Shown: positions 54,955 through 64,000, numbered from the stretch's first letter. The stretch is DNA of 64,000 nucleotides from Bacteroidales bacterium UBA1181 (GCA_002310215.1 DBYR01000013.1:111791-175790); one strand, 5' to 3'. The notes: generated from the sequence alone by a model not told the origin. A program made the numbers and translations.

Positions 54955-56145
54955 CTACGATGATAAATCCTCCATCATCAGAAAATCTTTGAGGCGGATG
55001 TGTTGCACGGTGCTCGTCGAATAATCGTTCTCATCATTGGTGATGAGGATCTTCTTACGGGAATTGTCGAGTTCATTGAATGGTGCGAATTCACGCTTGT
55101 AGGTGCTCTCCTCAACCACGCTGTAGGCCACTTGCACAAGATACTCATGTCCGTTCTTTACGGCGAGGAAATCAATTTCTTTGTTGTTCATGTTGTACAC
55201 CTTGAGTTGGTAGCCCATGTAGATAAGTTCGTTATATACCACATTTTCAAGGTTATGCGTGATATCAAAACGATTATTGGGCTGACGGATGGAGTTGAAG
55301 GCCACATCCTCGTCATATAGTTTCGTGTAGAATTCGAGCTGTTTCTTCGCCTTGGTTGAGTATTGCTCGACCTTTCGGATAACGTATGCCTCTTCCAGGT
55401 AATCGAGGTATTTCATCACCGTATTTACCGAACAATCAGTCTTTTGTGATTTCAGATAATTGTGGACGGAGTTGGAACTGAAGATACGTGCGTTCGATAT
55501 GAGCACATAATTCACCAGCTTTGTGAATATTTCCTTCTTGCGGATGTTATAACGGTTGATGATGTCGTTCAATACAATCGTCTCGTCCAAGTCGTTCAGG
55601 TAACGGAGCATCTCATCTTCTCCTTTGAATTCTATCCTTTTAGGAAATCCCCCATATATCAGATAGTCGTTTATGGATACTGTGCGCCCGAGTTCTTGGG
55701 CATATTCCACAATCTCCTTGTACACGAACGGACGTATGGTGAATGAGACATAGCGCCCGCTCAGCTCCTTCGTGAACTCGCGCGAAAGCAGTTTTGAGTT
55801 CGATCCTGTAATAAAAAGCGATATGTTTCGCAGACGGAGCGAATGACACGCGAGATTCCAGTCCTTCACCATTTGTACCTCGTCCAGGAAAACATAGACC
55901 TTCTTTTCTGAAACAATCTTTTTTTCAATGTACTCAATGAGTTCGATGTCATTGGTGATTTGGGAAGAAATATGCCTGTCCTCGAAGTTCAGGTAGATAA
56001 TATCCTTCCCCTGCGCAGTGAGTTCGCTTTTTATCTGTTCCAGCACTACCGATTTGCCACATCGACGAATGCCGGTGATAACTTTTATTAGATCGCTTTC
56101 ATAAAACGGTCTGATTTGTGAAATGTATCTTTCCCTGACTATCAT
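54955..56145 (-). CDS. AAA_14/DUF4143 family ATPase, copy 2
   Basis: 396 aa. P-loop GIRRCGKS (25-32), Walker B VFLDEVQM, SLFITGSNSKLLSREFTKELSGRY and PFVYKEIVEYA, then the DUF4143 half with a PD-(D/E)XK-like end (NNKEIDFLAVKNGHEYLVQV). Same family as 29137-30411 but clearly divergent. A perfect 15-bp inverted repeat with the promoter -7 box in its loop lies 8 bp before the ATG, the same arrangement as for copy 1. Confidence 0.88.
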   Translation of the reverse strand: MIVRERYISQIRPFYESDLIKVITGIRRCGKSVVLEQIKSELTAQGKDIIYLNFEDRHISSQITNDIELIEYIEKKIVSEKKVYVFLDEVQMVKDWNLACHSLRLRNISLFITGSNSKLLSREFTKELSGRYVSFTIRPFVYKEIVEYAQELGRTVSINDYLIYGGFPKRIEFKGEDEMLRYLNDLDETIVLNDIINRYNIRKKEIFTKLVNYVLISNARIFSSNSVHNYLKSQKTDCSVNTVMKYLDYLEEAYVIRKVEQYSTKAKKQLEFYTKLYDEDVAFNSIRQPNNRFDITHNLENVVYNELIYMGYQLKVYNMNNKEIDFLAVKNGHEYLVQVAYSVVEESTYKREFAPFNELDNSRKKILITNDENDYSTSTVQHIRLKDFLMMEDLSS

Positions 56146-56152
56146 ACGCTTC

Positions 56153-56194
56153 CTACTGAAAACTTTTTACAAATATAGCAAAAGTTTTCAGTAG
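56153..56194 (-). promoter_or_regulatory. 15-bp inverted-repeat promoter of ATPase copy 2
   Basis: CTACTGAAAACTTTT (56153-56167) and its exact complement (56180-56194) flank a 12-bp centre. The minus-strand -7 box TATATTTG occupies 56170-56177 within the centre. The arms differ in sequence from those of copy 1, but the layout is the same. Confidence 0.7.
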
Positions 56195-56404
56195 AGGGTC
56201 GTATCAGAAAAAATCCATATCATTTCCTGCTTTCGATAGAGCCCACCAATTCTAATGTCATGCCTAAACGATGAAAATGGGCCTAAATGCAACAAATGTA
56301 TATCTTTTTGCCACACACAGATAACCTACAGAATGCTTTATTTCTCGACATTTGCAGAGTAAGTATTAATGAAGCATATGTATTTTATTAAAACAAGAGT
56401 TATC

Positions 56405-59116
56405 ATGAAAACAACAAAACTTGTATTACTATTTTGCGCACTGTTTTGGATCGTAGGAGAGTCGACAGCGGCGATTTCCACCCAACCCGTCACAAAGGAC
56501 GCTACGGAGGGGGCTACACTATTGTATAAATTTCTGTATGATCATTTCAAGAAAAACACGATTTCAGGGGTTATGTGCGGCGACATGGACAATGGGGCAA
56601 GCTACAAGACCCAAGTGGATGTGGCTTACCTCTATTCCATCGACGGTAATAAGTACCCGGCATTGGTGGGCGTCGACCTCCTGAACGCCACGGGCGCGCA
56701 ATCGGACGAGGCATGGTTCAAGACCTACACACAGTCGGGCATCAGCCTCGCCAAGGAGCTTTGGAAGGATGGCGGAATACCTTCCTTCAACTGGCACTGG
56801 AAGGTGGGCTCGGAAAATGCCTTCTACGCAAAGGGGGCGAACGACAGCTACACGGACTTCGACTATACCAAAGGCTTCAAGGCTGGCACCACCGAGTGGG
56901 ACACCTCCTCGGAGACCTACCGACTGCTCATCGCGGACATCGACCATGTGGCTGACCTCTTCCTGGAACTGCAGGCATCGGGCGTGGCAGCTATCTGGAG
57001 ACCGCTCCACGAGGCTTCCGGCGGATGGTTCTGGTGGGGCACGAAGGGCGCGAAGAGCTACGTGGCGCTCTATAGACTGGTGTACGACCGCATGGTGAAC
57101 GTCAAGGGCGTCAAGAACCTGATATGGGTCTGGAACCTCGAAAAGGACCCTACCCAAGGCTATGCCTACAACGAGGCATGGTACCCGGGAGATCAATATA
57201 TCGACGTGATCGGTGTAGATATCTACAACGGGGCGAATAATACCCAGTCTAATATTAATACCTGGAACACCATCATATCCAAGATGGGTAGCGATAAGAT
57301 CCTCGCCCTCACGGAGAACGGTCCGATCGTGGACCCTGCCGAAGCGCAGAAAAATGGTGACATCTGGTCATGGTGGATGCCTTGGTACAACTCATGGAGC
57401 GGTGGTTTCATCGATCAAACCAGCGCCAGTCTCTGGAAGAGCGCCATGAGCAGCGACCTCATCATCACCCTCGACGAGATGCCGGGATGGGGCACTTACC
57501 AAGAGGTGGAGGATCCCTCCTGTGCGGAATCACTCAAGAAGAATATCTACGAGGCGGAATGCTCCGCGGACTATGTGGCGTCCGTTGAGTCGGTGAACAA
57601 GGTGTCCGGGAGCGGTGCGCTGAACCTCAAGGAGAGCACCGACTACATCAATATCAACATTCCCTTGGAGAAAAAGGGCTCTTATAAGGTATATGTGGGC
57701 TACAACTCCGTCTACGGATTCAAACAGATCGACTGCGCGGTGAACGGTGTGAGCGGAACCGCCAACCTAGGAGAAGACAAGGATGATGAGAGCGTGGACA
57801 AGATGGGGGAGACCCTCGTGGGCACGTTCGAATTCGCCGCTGGCGAGAACGTGGTGAAGCTCACGCCTATCTGGACATGGGCGGTGGTAGACTACGTACG
57901 CATAGAAAAGGACAATGACGCTCCTGTGTATGAGTTCAATGTTTCGGACGTGGACGGATTCAAGGTGAGCGGCAACAAACTGCTTGACCGTTGCGACAAC
58001 GAGTTCGTGATGAGGGGCGTCAACCTAGCCTACACCTGGTACAAAAGTTCCGCCTACGATCAGCTGAAGGCGATCTACAATAACAAGGCGAATGCGGTGC
58101 GTATCGTCCTGACCAACGGCAACGCCTACGGTTCGCCAGCGGACGACGCGGCTTCCGTCAAGAAACTCATCGACGCTTGCAAGGCGTATGGCATGGTGGC
58201 CATCCTGGAGGTGCATGACGTGACAGGAAGCGATAAGATCAGCGACCTCGAAGGAGCGGCGCAATACTTCGCCAACCTCGCCAGCACGCTGAAGGGAACG
58301 GAACACTACGTGATCATCAATATCGCCAACGAGTGGCACAACTCCTCCTCCGCGGCCAACTGGAAGGATGGTTATGTGAAGGCCATCCCGATCATCCGTA
58401 AGGCAGGCTTGCGTCACTGCATCATGGTCGATGCGGGCGGATATGGACAGAGTGCGGCCACCATCCACACCTACGGAAAGGATGTCTTGGCGGCAGACCC
58501 TGAGAACAACGTCCTCTTCTCTATCCACATGTACGGGACAGCGGGAAACAAGAACCGTGTGAAGAGCAATATCGACGGAGTCATCAACCAAGGACTCGCC
58601 CTCTGCATCGGAGAGTTCGGTTGGTACCATAGCGATGGGGATGTGGACGAGGACCAAATCCTCTCCTATTGCCAAGAGAAGAACGTGGGCTGGCTGGCAT
58701 GGTCATGGTATGGCAACGGAAGCCCGGTGGAGTACCTCGACCTCGTGAAGGACGCTTCGTCCACCCCAACCCTAGCCACACAGTCTGCGGAAGGAAACTC
58801 CTGCGCATGGGGGAAGAAAGTTGTTGACGCATGGAAGGCGGAGAGTAAATACGCTATGTTAGATACATGTCCGGGAACAGGGCTCAATGATATCGCATCC
58901 TACGGAGAGAAATCGATGCTCTATTACGCACAGGCGGAGAATACCCTGTACGTGAATACGGAAGAGGGTGGTACCCTGCGGATCATCGACCTCAAGGGCA
59001 CGACCATCGACACGAAGCACATCAGTCCGAAGGAGAGCGTCATCAGTTTGGAATGGCTCCCCAAGGGTCTATATATCGCCCATTTCGAGGGTTTAAGTGT
59101 GAAAATAGTACGATAG
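56405..59116 (+). CDS. Bifunctional GH26-CBM-GH5 mannanase with C-terminal sorting domain
   Basis: 903 aa from the ATG at 56405, which places the signal peptide first (an earlier in-frame ATG at 56369 adds 12 residues). GH26 mannanase about 25-360: acid/base E203 in WRPLHEASGGWFWW and nucleophile E304 in LALTENGP. A CBM35/CBM6-like module about 380-500 (YEAECSADYV to VVDYVRIEK). GH5 mannanase about 515-800: RGVNLAYTWY, acid/base E643 in NIANEWHN, nucleophile E737 in CIGEFGWYH, and AWSWYGNG. C-terminal T9SS type A-like domain about 830-903 (LYVNTEEGGTLRIIDLKG, LPKGLYIAHF). Both active sites are intact. It should degrade beta-mannan from two catalytic folds. Confidence 0.92.
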   Translation: MKTTKLVLLFCALFWIVGESTAAISTQPVTKDATEGATLLYKFLYDHFKKNTISGVMCGDMDNGASYKTQVDVAYLYSIDGNKYPALVGVDLLNATGAQSDEAWFKTYTQSGISLAKELWKDGGIPSFNWHWKVGSENAFYAKGANDSYTDFDYTKGFKAGTTEWDTSSETYRLLIADIDHVADLFLELQASGVAAIWRPLHEASGGWFWWGTKGAKSYVALYRLVYDRMVNVKGVKNLIWVWNLEKDPTQGYAYNEAWYPGDQYIDVIGVDIYNGANNTQSNINTWNTIISKMGSDKILALTENGPIVDPAEAQKNGDIWSWWMPWYNSWSGGFIDQTSASLWKSAMSSDLIITLDEMPGWGTYQEVEDPSCAESLKKNIYEAECSADYVASVESVNKVSGSGALNLKESTDYININIPLEKKGSYKVYVGYNSVYGFKQIDCAVNGVSGTANLGEDKDDESVDKMGETLVGTFEFAAGENVVKLTPIWTWAVVDYVRIEKDNDAPVYEFNVSDVDGFKVSGNKLLDRCDNEFVMRGVNLAYTWYKSSAYDQLKAIYNNKANAVRIVLTNGNAYGSPADDAASVKKLIDACKAYGMVAILEVHDVTGSDKISDLEGAAQYFANLASTLKGTEHYVIINIANEWHNSSSAANWKDGYVKAIPIIRKAGLRHCIMVDAGGYGQSAATIHTYGKDVLAADPENNVLFSIHMYGTAGNKNRVKSNIDGVINQGLALCIGEFGWYHSDGDVDEDQILSYCQEKNVGWLAWSWYGNGSPVEYLDLVKDASSTPTLATQSAEGNSCAWGKKVVDAWKAESKYAMLDTCPGTGLNDIASYGEKSMLYYAQAENTLYVNTEEGGTLRIIDLKGTTIDTKHISPKESVISLEWLPKGLYIAHFEGLSVKIVR

Positions 59117-59135
59117 TAAGGATAATGATTGCGGA

Positions 59136-59930
59136 TCACACGGAGACCTTGCCTGCGATGTGCGGGTGGGGGTCATAATTCTCCAGGGTGAAATCCTCGT
59201 AATCAAAGGAGAAGATATCCTTCTTCTCAGGATTAATCCTCATTTGTGGCAGCTGGCGAGGTTCCCTTGTCAGCTGCAATTTTACTTGCTCCAAGTGATT
59301 CGTGTAGATATGCGCGTCGCCCAACGTGTGGACGAAGTCGCCCGCCTTGAGACCCGTCACCTGCGCCATCATCTGGAGGAGCAAGGCGTAGGAGGCGATG
59401 TTGAAAGGAACGCCCAGGAAGATATCCGCGCTGCGTTGGTAGAGCTGGAGGCTCAGTCGGCCATCCGCCACGTAGAACTGGAAGAAGGCGTGGCAAGGCG
59501 GCAGGTTCATCCGCTTGAGGTCCGCCACGTTCCAAGCGCTGACGATGATACGGCGCGAGTTCGGGTCCTCCTTGAGGGTCCGCACCACCTCCGCTATTTG
59601 GTCGATATGCCCGCCGTCATAGTCCGGCCAGGAGCGCCACTGGTATCCGTAGATATGTCCGAGGTCACCGTCCGGGTCCGCCCATTCGTTCCAGATACGC
59701 ACACCATGCTCCTGCAGGTACTTCACGTTCGTGTCGCCCTTCAGGAACCAAAGCAGTTCATAGATGATGGATTTCAGGTGAAGCTTCTTCGTCGTGAGCA
59801 GGGGAAAACCCTCCTCCAGATTGAAGCGCATCTGATGTCCGAAAACGCTGATAGTACCCGTACCTGTGCGGTCGCCCTTCTGCGTGCCCTCGTCCAGCAC
59901 ACGCTGCAAAAGATCCAAATATTGTTTCAT
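59136..59930 (-). CDS. thyA: Thymidylate synthase
   Basis: 264 aa, the same length as E. coli ThyA. Methylates dUMP to dTMP with methylene-tetrahydrofolate. Catalytic Cys146 lies in LPPCHAFFQFYV; also seen are RTGTGT, WEFLWFLKGDTN-type YELLWFLKGDTN, GHIYGYQWRSW, SRRIIVSAWN, RSADIFLGVPFNIASYALL and HIYTNHLEQVKLQL. Convergent with the mannanase gene (19 bp between stops). A minus-strand TACCTTTG at 59957-59964 is a fitting -7 box. dfrA, a common neighbour, is not seen. Confidence 0.98.
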   Translation of the reverse strand: MKQYLDLLQRVLDEGTQKGDRTGTGTISVFGHQMRFNLEEGFPLLTTKKLHLKSIIYELLWFLKGDTNVKYLQEHGVRIWNEWADPDGDLGHIYGYQWRSWPDYDGGHIDQIAEVVRTLKEDPNSRRIIVSAWNVADLKRMNLPPCHAFFQFYVADGRLSLQLYQRSADIFLGVPFNIASYALLLQMMAQVTGLKAGDFVHTLGDAHIYTNHLEQVKLQLTREPRQLPQMRINPEKKDIFSFDYEDFTLENYDPHPHIAGKVSV

Positions 59931-60332
59931 GCCAGTTCAGTCAATCAATTTGAAGACAAAGGTAAGAAATATTCGCAAGCATTGTCAGGAAAAAGTGAAA
60001 AACGCAGGACGGAATCCTCGTAGAGGAGAGATGTCGGAGAGATTTAGTAATTAAGAACATATAATTGGGGGAGATTCTTCCTCCCAAAATTTGGACAAGG
60101 CAGAGGATAAATAATGATTACCCGTGAATCTCTAATACGTCCAGTGAATCCGACGTGGTATAAAATCAAAAAATTCACACATATATTTGTTGAATTCAAA
60201 AACATCAACTACCTTCGCCAACGTTTTCGGGGAGAAATCCGAAAATCGAGAAGGCATTTTTTGCATGATGTCCTAACCTTATAAAATTCGCCAAATTTTA
60301 CGTCAAGGACAGATGTAGGATGATGCCCAGTC

Positions 60333-60486
60333 TAATTTTGTATATGTGATAGGTATACACCTATACTCGTATTCAAATTGGACGTGGGATGTTCTATATT
60401 CTATGTTCATTTGACGTGTGGTGTTTGGCGATACCTATAAGGTAATGGACGTAAGGCGGAACAAGTCTCACGTCCTTTTCGTTTTT
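60333..60486 (+). promoter_or_regulatory. Possible attenuator-type leader before the LTD/T9SS gene
   Basis: TAATTTTG (60333-60340) fits the -7 box. About 105 nt later GGACGT (60447-60452) pairs with ACGTCC (60470-60475), followed by TTTTCGTTTTT, an intrinsic terminator 50 bp before the ATG at 60536. An upstream GGACGTG (60380-60386) can pair with CACGTCC (60469-60475) instead, giving a potential switch. No leader peptide with biased codons was recognised. This is the only structure I see in the 605-bp gap 59931-60535. Confidence 0.4.
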
Positions 60487-60535
60487 ATGAACGTTCCCGA
60501 CTTCGGAGGCTTTTAGGGAAAGTTATTCAAAAAAA

Positions 60536-61375
60536 ATGATCTTGAAGAATGTTTTGTTTCGGCCGGCGAAGTGCCGGAATTTGGCTTTGGGAATGATTTT
60601 GTGCGGATGCGGCAACGCCTTCTCCGCCGTGTATCTATCAGAGGTGTCCAATCTTGTGGAGGATCCTTACGTCGAGTTGTTCAACTCGTCCGATTCCATC
60701 GTCTCCTTGGATGGATGGTGTATGGAGTGTGGCTTGAGCCGCCATACGTTGCGGGGCAGTATGTCGCCCGATTCGGTAAGTGTTTTGAGGTTCGAAAGAC
60801 CTTTTGTCGTGGGCGATTCCCTGCTCCTGCGCAATGGAGAGGGCGAGACGGTTGATAAGATCGTATTCAAGGAAGCGAAGGGCGACCGTTTTGGGGGGAA
60901 GACGACCTTCCAGAGGGATACGGTTGTGTTGTTCCACGACGGCAAAGTGTTGTCCGAGTTCTCTCCGTTCAAGCTAATGGCGGGTTCGGAAGGGAATGTA
61001 CCCGCTTTGTTTGAGCAAGACCGTTCGACGCTCGTTTACTCCTTCGACAGGGAGAACAACAGATTGGTAAGCGATTACAGATCTCGAGAAATCAAAAAGA
61101 CATCTACGAGATTCGAGCAAAAAGCCCTTGTGGGAGAGGGCGAGCAATCGATCACAGTCTCCCCTAATCCGGTAAGAACCATATTAAACGTGGAAAGCAC
61201 AGGAATGGAGAACACGAAATTCAGCTTGCAGAACATCAACGGGCAAACCATCCAATGCGGCACGATAGAAAACGGTTCCGCACAAATCGACATGAGCGGA
61301 TGTGTTTCAGGCGTTTATTTGCTAGTGATAGGTGACGGCAAGGCGCAACAGACTATTAAAATCGAAAAGAAATAA
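60536..61375 (+). CDS. Secreted lamin-tail-like protein with T9SS type A domain
   Basis: 279 aa. Signal peptide to about residue 30, with Cys-rich end (GMILCGCGNAFSA) that could be a lipoprotein-type or ordinary signal. Residues about 31-120 look like a lamin tail domain: VYLSEVSNLVEDPYVELFNSSDSIVSLDGWCM. The last 75 residues are a type A T9SS sorting domain (VSPNPVRTILNVES to GKAQQTIKIEKK). It precedes the SpvB-like gene by 19 bp, so the two are probably co-transcribed and may function together at the surface. Confidence 0.75.
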   Translation: MILKNVLFRPAKCRNLALGMILCGCGNAFSAVYLSEVSNLVEDPYVELFNSSDSIVSLDGWCMECGLSRHTLRGSMSPDSVSVLRFERPFVVGDSLLLRNGEGETVDKIVFKEAKGDRFGGKTTFQRDTVVLFHDGKVLSEFSPFKLMAGSEGNVPALFEQDRSTLVYSFDRENNRLVSDYRSREIKKTSTRFEQKALVGEGEQSITVSPNPVRTILNVESTGMENTKFSLQNINGQTIQCGTIENGSAQIDMSGCVSGVYLLVIGDGKAQQTIKIEKK

Positions 61376-61394
61376 CTTGAAAAATAATTAAATA

Positions 61395-64000
61395 ATGAAA
61401 AAGATATTAATTCTTCTTCTGAGTATCGCGACAGCATGCAGTGTGCTTGCCGCCAATCAAATAGTGGGTGATTACGGAGGATCCATGTCGGTTTCCCCTA
61501 CTGGAGCCGCTGTATATAGTATTCCGATTGAGTGTCCGAAGGGTGTGAATGGGATGGAACCGACCATCTCTTTGGTATACAATAGCCAAAGTGGCATTGG
61601 CAATGCCGGTAGAGGATGGAACCTGTCTGCGACGTCGGTCATCACGAAAGTCAACGCTGTTCCGTTCTATGACAACAAGTTGTTGTCTCTCAACTACGAC
61701 AAATCGGCGGACTACTTGGCGTTGGACGGTCAACGTCTGATAAAAGCCAACACGATCAGCTCCACCGAGGTGGAGTTTAGGACTGAGAATGATAATTACA
61801 ATAGGATCATCAGGAAAGGTAGTGCGGGCAACTTTTACTTTGAAGTCTACACGACATCTGGGCTGAAGATGACCTACAGACAACAGCCGGAAGGCGCATC
61901 GTACTATGACGGCAATCTGGGCTGGTACTTGACAAGGGTCGAGGACCAGAACGGAAACTACATGACATACGAATACCAAATATTATATGGGACAACCTAT
62001 GGGAACCGTTGGAGCATCATAAGCGTGGTCCCAACTGTAATTCGTTATGGTGCGAATAGCAAACAAGGGACATCACACACCCAAAAGGTGGAGTTCACGT
62101 ATAGCCCTTACACACCAATTCGATATCCTTTGGGAGGAAACATGAAAGAAAACAGTCGTTATTTAACCTCCATTAGTACATACGCAGGAACTACCACTTT
62201 GAATAACCGATATGAATTCTCCTACAAAAACGGTCCAAATAGCGAAATCTTCCTTGAAAAAGTGAAGAAGTATGGAAATAATGGAGATTATTTGAAGGAC
62301 CTGAATGTTAATTGGAATTCTTTCTGTGATTATACGTGGCAAACGGAGGAGAAGCAAACTTCAGTCTCTCAATTAGGAAACAATGGTATTCCTGCCGAAT
62401 ATAAAATATGGTATCCACTTGACTACAACGATGACGGATATACTGACCTCATTGCGGTATATGAATCAGACGCCCAGGTATACAGCGATGGAACTATCCA
62501 CTTTGCACCTACGACATTTTTCGATTACTATAAAAACGACAAGGGAACTATCAAATACGAAAAAACCAATAGTATTTTCCCTTCAATATTGAATTACGAA
62601 TCAACAAAAGGCTGGCTTAACGCAGTTAGTTATGAAGGTGCATTTCAATGCAATCTGATAAGTAGAACGACAAAAACCCCGATCGTGATTGTTACGGACA
62701 AAAGCAGGGGCTTGGCTGTGCGGGATGCAAACGATCCTAATGTCGGATTCCGAATAGGACCTGCATCAAACAAAATGCCTGCACATACAGTAGCTGACAT
62801 CAACAAAGACGGATATGATGATATTATTATTGCCAGCAGGGATGTACAAAATGGAAAATCTAGCGTCCGGATTTGTTATGGAGGGCAAGCTAGCAGTATG
62901 TCAGGATATGCTAGCCTTTCAAATCCGGAAGTGATATATTCTTACTCTATAAATGGCACTCCTGACAGAATCGTCGCAAACGATATGGATGGTGATGGTT
63001 TGGTGGATATTGTCGTCGTCTCCACCACAGGATTTAACGTGTTAAGGAATACAGGATACACCACTACAAGTACGATTAACAAATGTACCTTTCAGGAAAA
63101 AGGGTTCAAGCAGGACATGGATTGTAACAGTTCCTATTTCTTTGTGCAAGGAGACTTTAACGGAGATGGCATTATGGACTTCTGCAAAGGGGAAAAAAAT
63201 AAATTGTTGTTCTATAGAGGAAATCCTGATTTCACATTTAGTTTGCCAAGCCAGAATCTTCCTTGGGAACTTGCTAGCCTTCACACAAAAAAAGCAATAC
63301 CTGCGGATTTCAATGGCGATGGGATTACGGACTTGTTGTTACTGAACGGTAGCAACAACCTGACCTACGATGATGGAGGTAATATCATCTATGGCACAAG
63401 AAGCAACAGCGATGCAGACAAAAAGCTTGCTCATGTCACTACAAAGAATGTAACCGACAATAATATTGGTCTATTCATGGTGGGTGACTTCTATGGTCAT
63501 GGGAAAGCACAAATATTGTCTATCGGGCAATCCATGAAATCGAAGACTACAAATAGCAGTTACGTTTTCATTAACAAAAATTACTCGACTCCATACATGG
63601 GTCTTTTGAAGTCTGTCTCTTCTCCGTCAAGAACATATTCCGTCAACTATTCGAATTTATTGGATCAGCAAGTTTATACCAAGAGGAATAGTTTCGACAA
63701 TACAACTAATCTCATGACCTTGAGATTCCCTATGTGTGTTGTCAAGTCGTATTCCGAAAGCAAACAAAATTATTTGTCGGTCGATTATCTATGCCAATAT
63801 GAGGATTTGATTGCTCAGACAACGGGAAAGGGTTTGCTGGGATTCAGAAAGACGGTTTTGAATGTTATGGATGACCATACGGACATAGAATACCTCTCAT
63901 TTTATACACTCAACACATCAAGAGCTATTTTATATCCATCGTATACGGAGAAGCGAAGTTACGGGGACGATGCGTACATTTCCAGGGAGTTTTATACGTA
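61395..64000 (+). CDS. Secreted SpvB/FG-GAP (Rhs/Tc toxin-like) protein, cut by the window end
   Basis: At least 868 codons, open to the last base, so the 3' end is missing. Signal peptide 1-20 (LILLLSIATACSVLAA). The SpvB-type N-terminal domain follows (SVSPTGAAVYSIPIECPKGVNGMEPTISLVYNSQSGIGNAGRGWNL in pieces, about 30-90). FG-GAP/VCBS-like Asp-rich calcium-type motifs recur: DYNDDGYTDLIAV, DINKDGYDDIIIA, DMDGDGLVDIVVV, DFNGDGIMDF and DFNGDGITDLLLL (between about 340 and 650). The region near the window end (GKGLLGFRKTV) resembles the start of the Tc toxin B mid-domain that precedes Rhs repeats. Relatives encode polymorphic toxins or large surface shells with a variable C-terminal tip, which lies outside this window. 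Confidence 0.85.
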   Translation, partial: MKKILILLLSIATACSVLAANQIVGDYGGSMSVSPTGAAVYSIPIECPKGVNGMEPTISLVYNSQSGIGNAGRGWNLSATSVITKVNAVPFYDNKLLSLNYDKSADYLALDGQRLIKANTISSTEVEFRTENDNYNRIIRKGSAGNFYFEVYTTSGLKMTYRQQPEGASYYDGNLGWYLTRVEDQNGNYMTYEYQILYGTTYGNRWSIISVVPTVIRYGANSKQGTSHTQKVEFTYSPYTPIRYPLGGNMKENSRYLTSISTYAGTTTLNNRYEFSYKNGPNSEIFLEKVKKYGNNGDYLKDLNVNWNSFCDYTWQTEEKQTSVSQLGNNGIPAEYKIWYPLDYNDDGYTDLIAVYESDAQVYSDGTIHFAPTTFFDYYKNDKGTIKYEKTNSIFPSILNYESTKGWLNAVSYEGAFQCNLISRTTKTPIVIVTDKSRGLAVRDANDPNVGFRIGPASNKMPAHTVADINKDGYDDIIIASRDVQNGKSSVRICYGGQASSMSGYASLSNPEVIYSYSINGTPDRIVANDMDGDGLVDIVVVSTTGFNVLRNTGYTTTSTINKCTFQEKGFKQDMDCNSSYFFVQGDFNGDGIMDFCKGEKNKLLFYRGNPDFTFSLPSQNLPWELASLHTKKAIPADFNGDGITDLLLLNGSNNLTYDDGGNIIYGTRSNSDADKKLAHVTTKNVTDNNIGLFMVGDFYGHGKAQILSIGQSMKSKTTNSSYVFINKNYSTPYMGLLKSVSSPSRTYSVNYSNLLDQQVYTKRNSFDNTTNLMTLRFPMCVVKSYSESKQNYLSVDYLCQYEDLIAQTTGKGLLGFRKTVLNVMDDHTDIEYLSFYTLNTSRAILYPSYTEKRSYGDDAYISREFYT

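Noticed and set aside
1..64000. tRNA or rRNA genes, transposases, integrases and CRISPR arrays
   Set aside because: Read by eye on both strands; no convincing cloverleaf core (GTTCGAATCC-type T-arm), rRNA segment, transposase motif or spacer-repeat array was found. A covariance search could still find something missed.

Overview
The window looks like a chromosomal segment of a fibre-degrading Bacteroidales bacterium (Prevotella-like, gut or rumen). Four things support this: repeated promoters of the Bacteroidetes TAnnTTTG type; many secreted proteins ending in type IX secretion (T9SS) sorting domains of type A or B; Bacteroidetes-only families such as the AAA_14/DUF4143 ATPases and reg_prop regulators; and plant-polysaccharide enzymes (GH51, GH94, GH5, GH26-GH5). 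No rRNA, tRNA, CRISPR array or transposase was found.

Layout. 1-5.0 kb: three tandem secreted serpins with divergent reactive loops, plus a short remnant of a fourth. 5.0-8.5 kb: hisG-hisD-hisC behind a leader-peptide attenuator. 8.7-11.9 kb: an NAD-salvage operon, pncB-Nudix-nadE, in which NadE is fused to a nicotinamidase (PncA) domain. 12.4-18.5 kb: a small T9SS cargo protein, a large secreted two-block protein, a BspA-like LRR_5 protein with a C-terminal membrane anchor, and a HXXEE membrane protein. 18.6-28.7 kb (minus strand): an alpha-2-macroglobulin-like protein without the thioester motif, and a multidomain GH51 arabinofuranosidase.

28.7-41.0 kb is an accessory, visibly AT-rich stretch that resembles a defence island. 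It holds a DUF4143 ATPase flanked by 74-bp direct repeats, a truncated regulator, a YhcG nuclease-DUF4375-Fic cluster bracketed by two copies of one terminator repeat, a housekeeping GH94 phosphorylase, a RloA/RloB (AbiL-like) pair, and a tight three-gene operon of a four-TM protein, a ComEC-like metallo-beta-lactamase-fold protein and a stand-alone E2-like (ubiquitin-conjugating-like) protein. This last operon is the best candidate for an undescribed system.

41-64 kb returns to secreted and housekeeping functions: a GH5 protein that lacks its catalytic nucleophile and an esterase, both behind copies of one duplicated promoter; tcdA; a giant T9SS type-B protein with 513-bp tandem repeats; a thioesterase; a membrane AraC-type regulator without a kinase; a second DUF4143 ATPase; a GH26-CBM-GH5 mannanase; thyA; a lamin-tail-like T9SS protein; and an SpvB/FG-GAP protein that runs off the window end.

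Functional assignments come from motif recognition and reading by eye. No database search, structure prediction or folding program was run.
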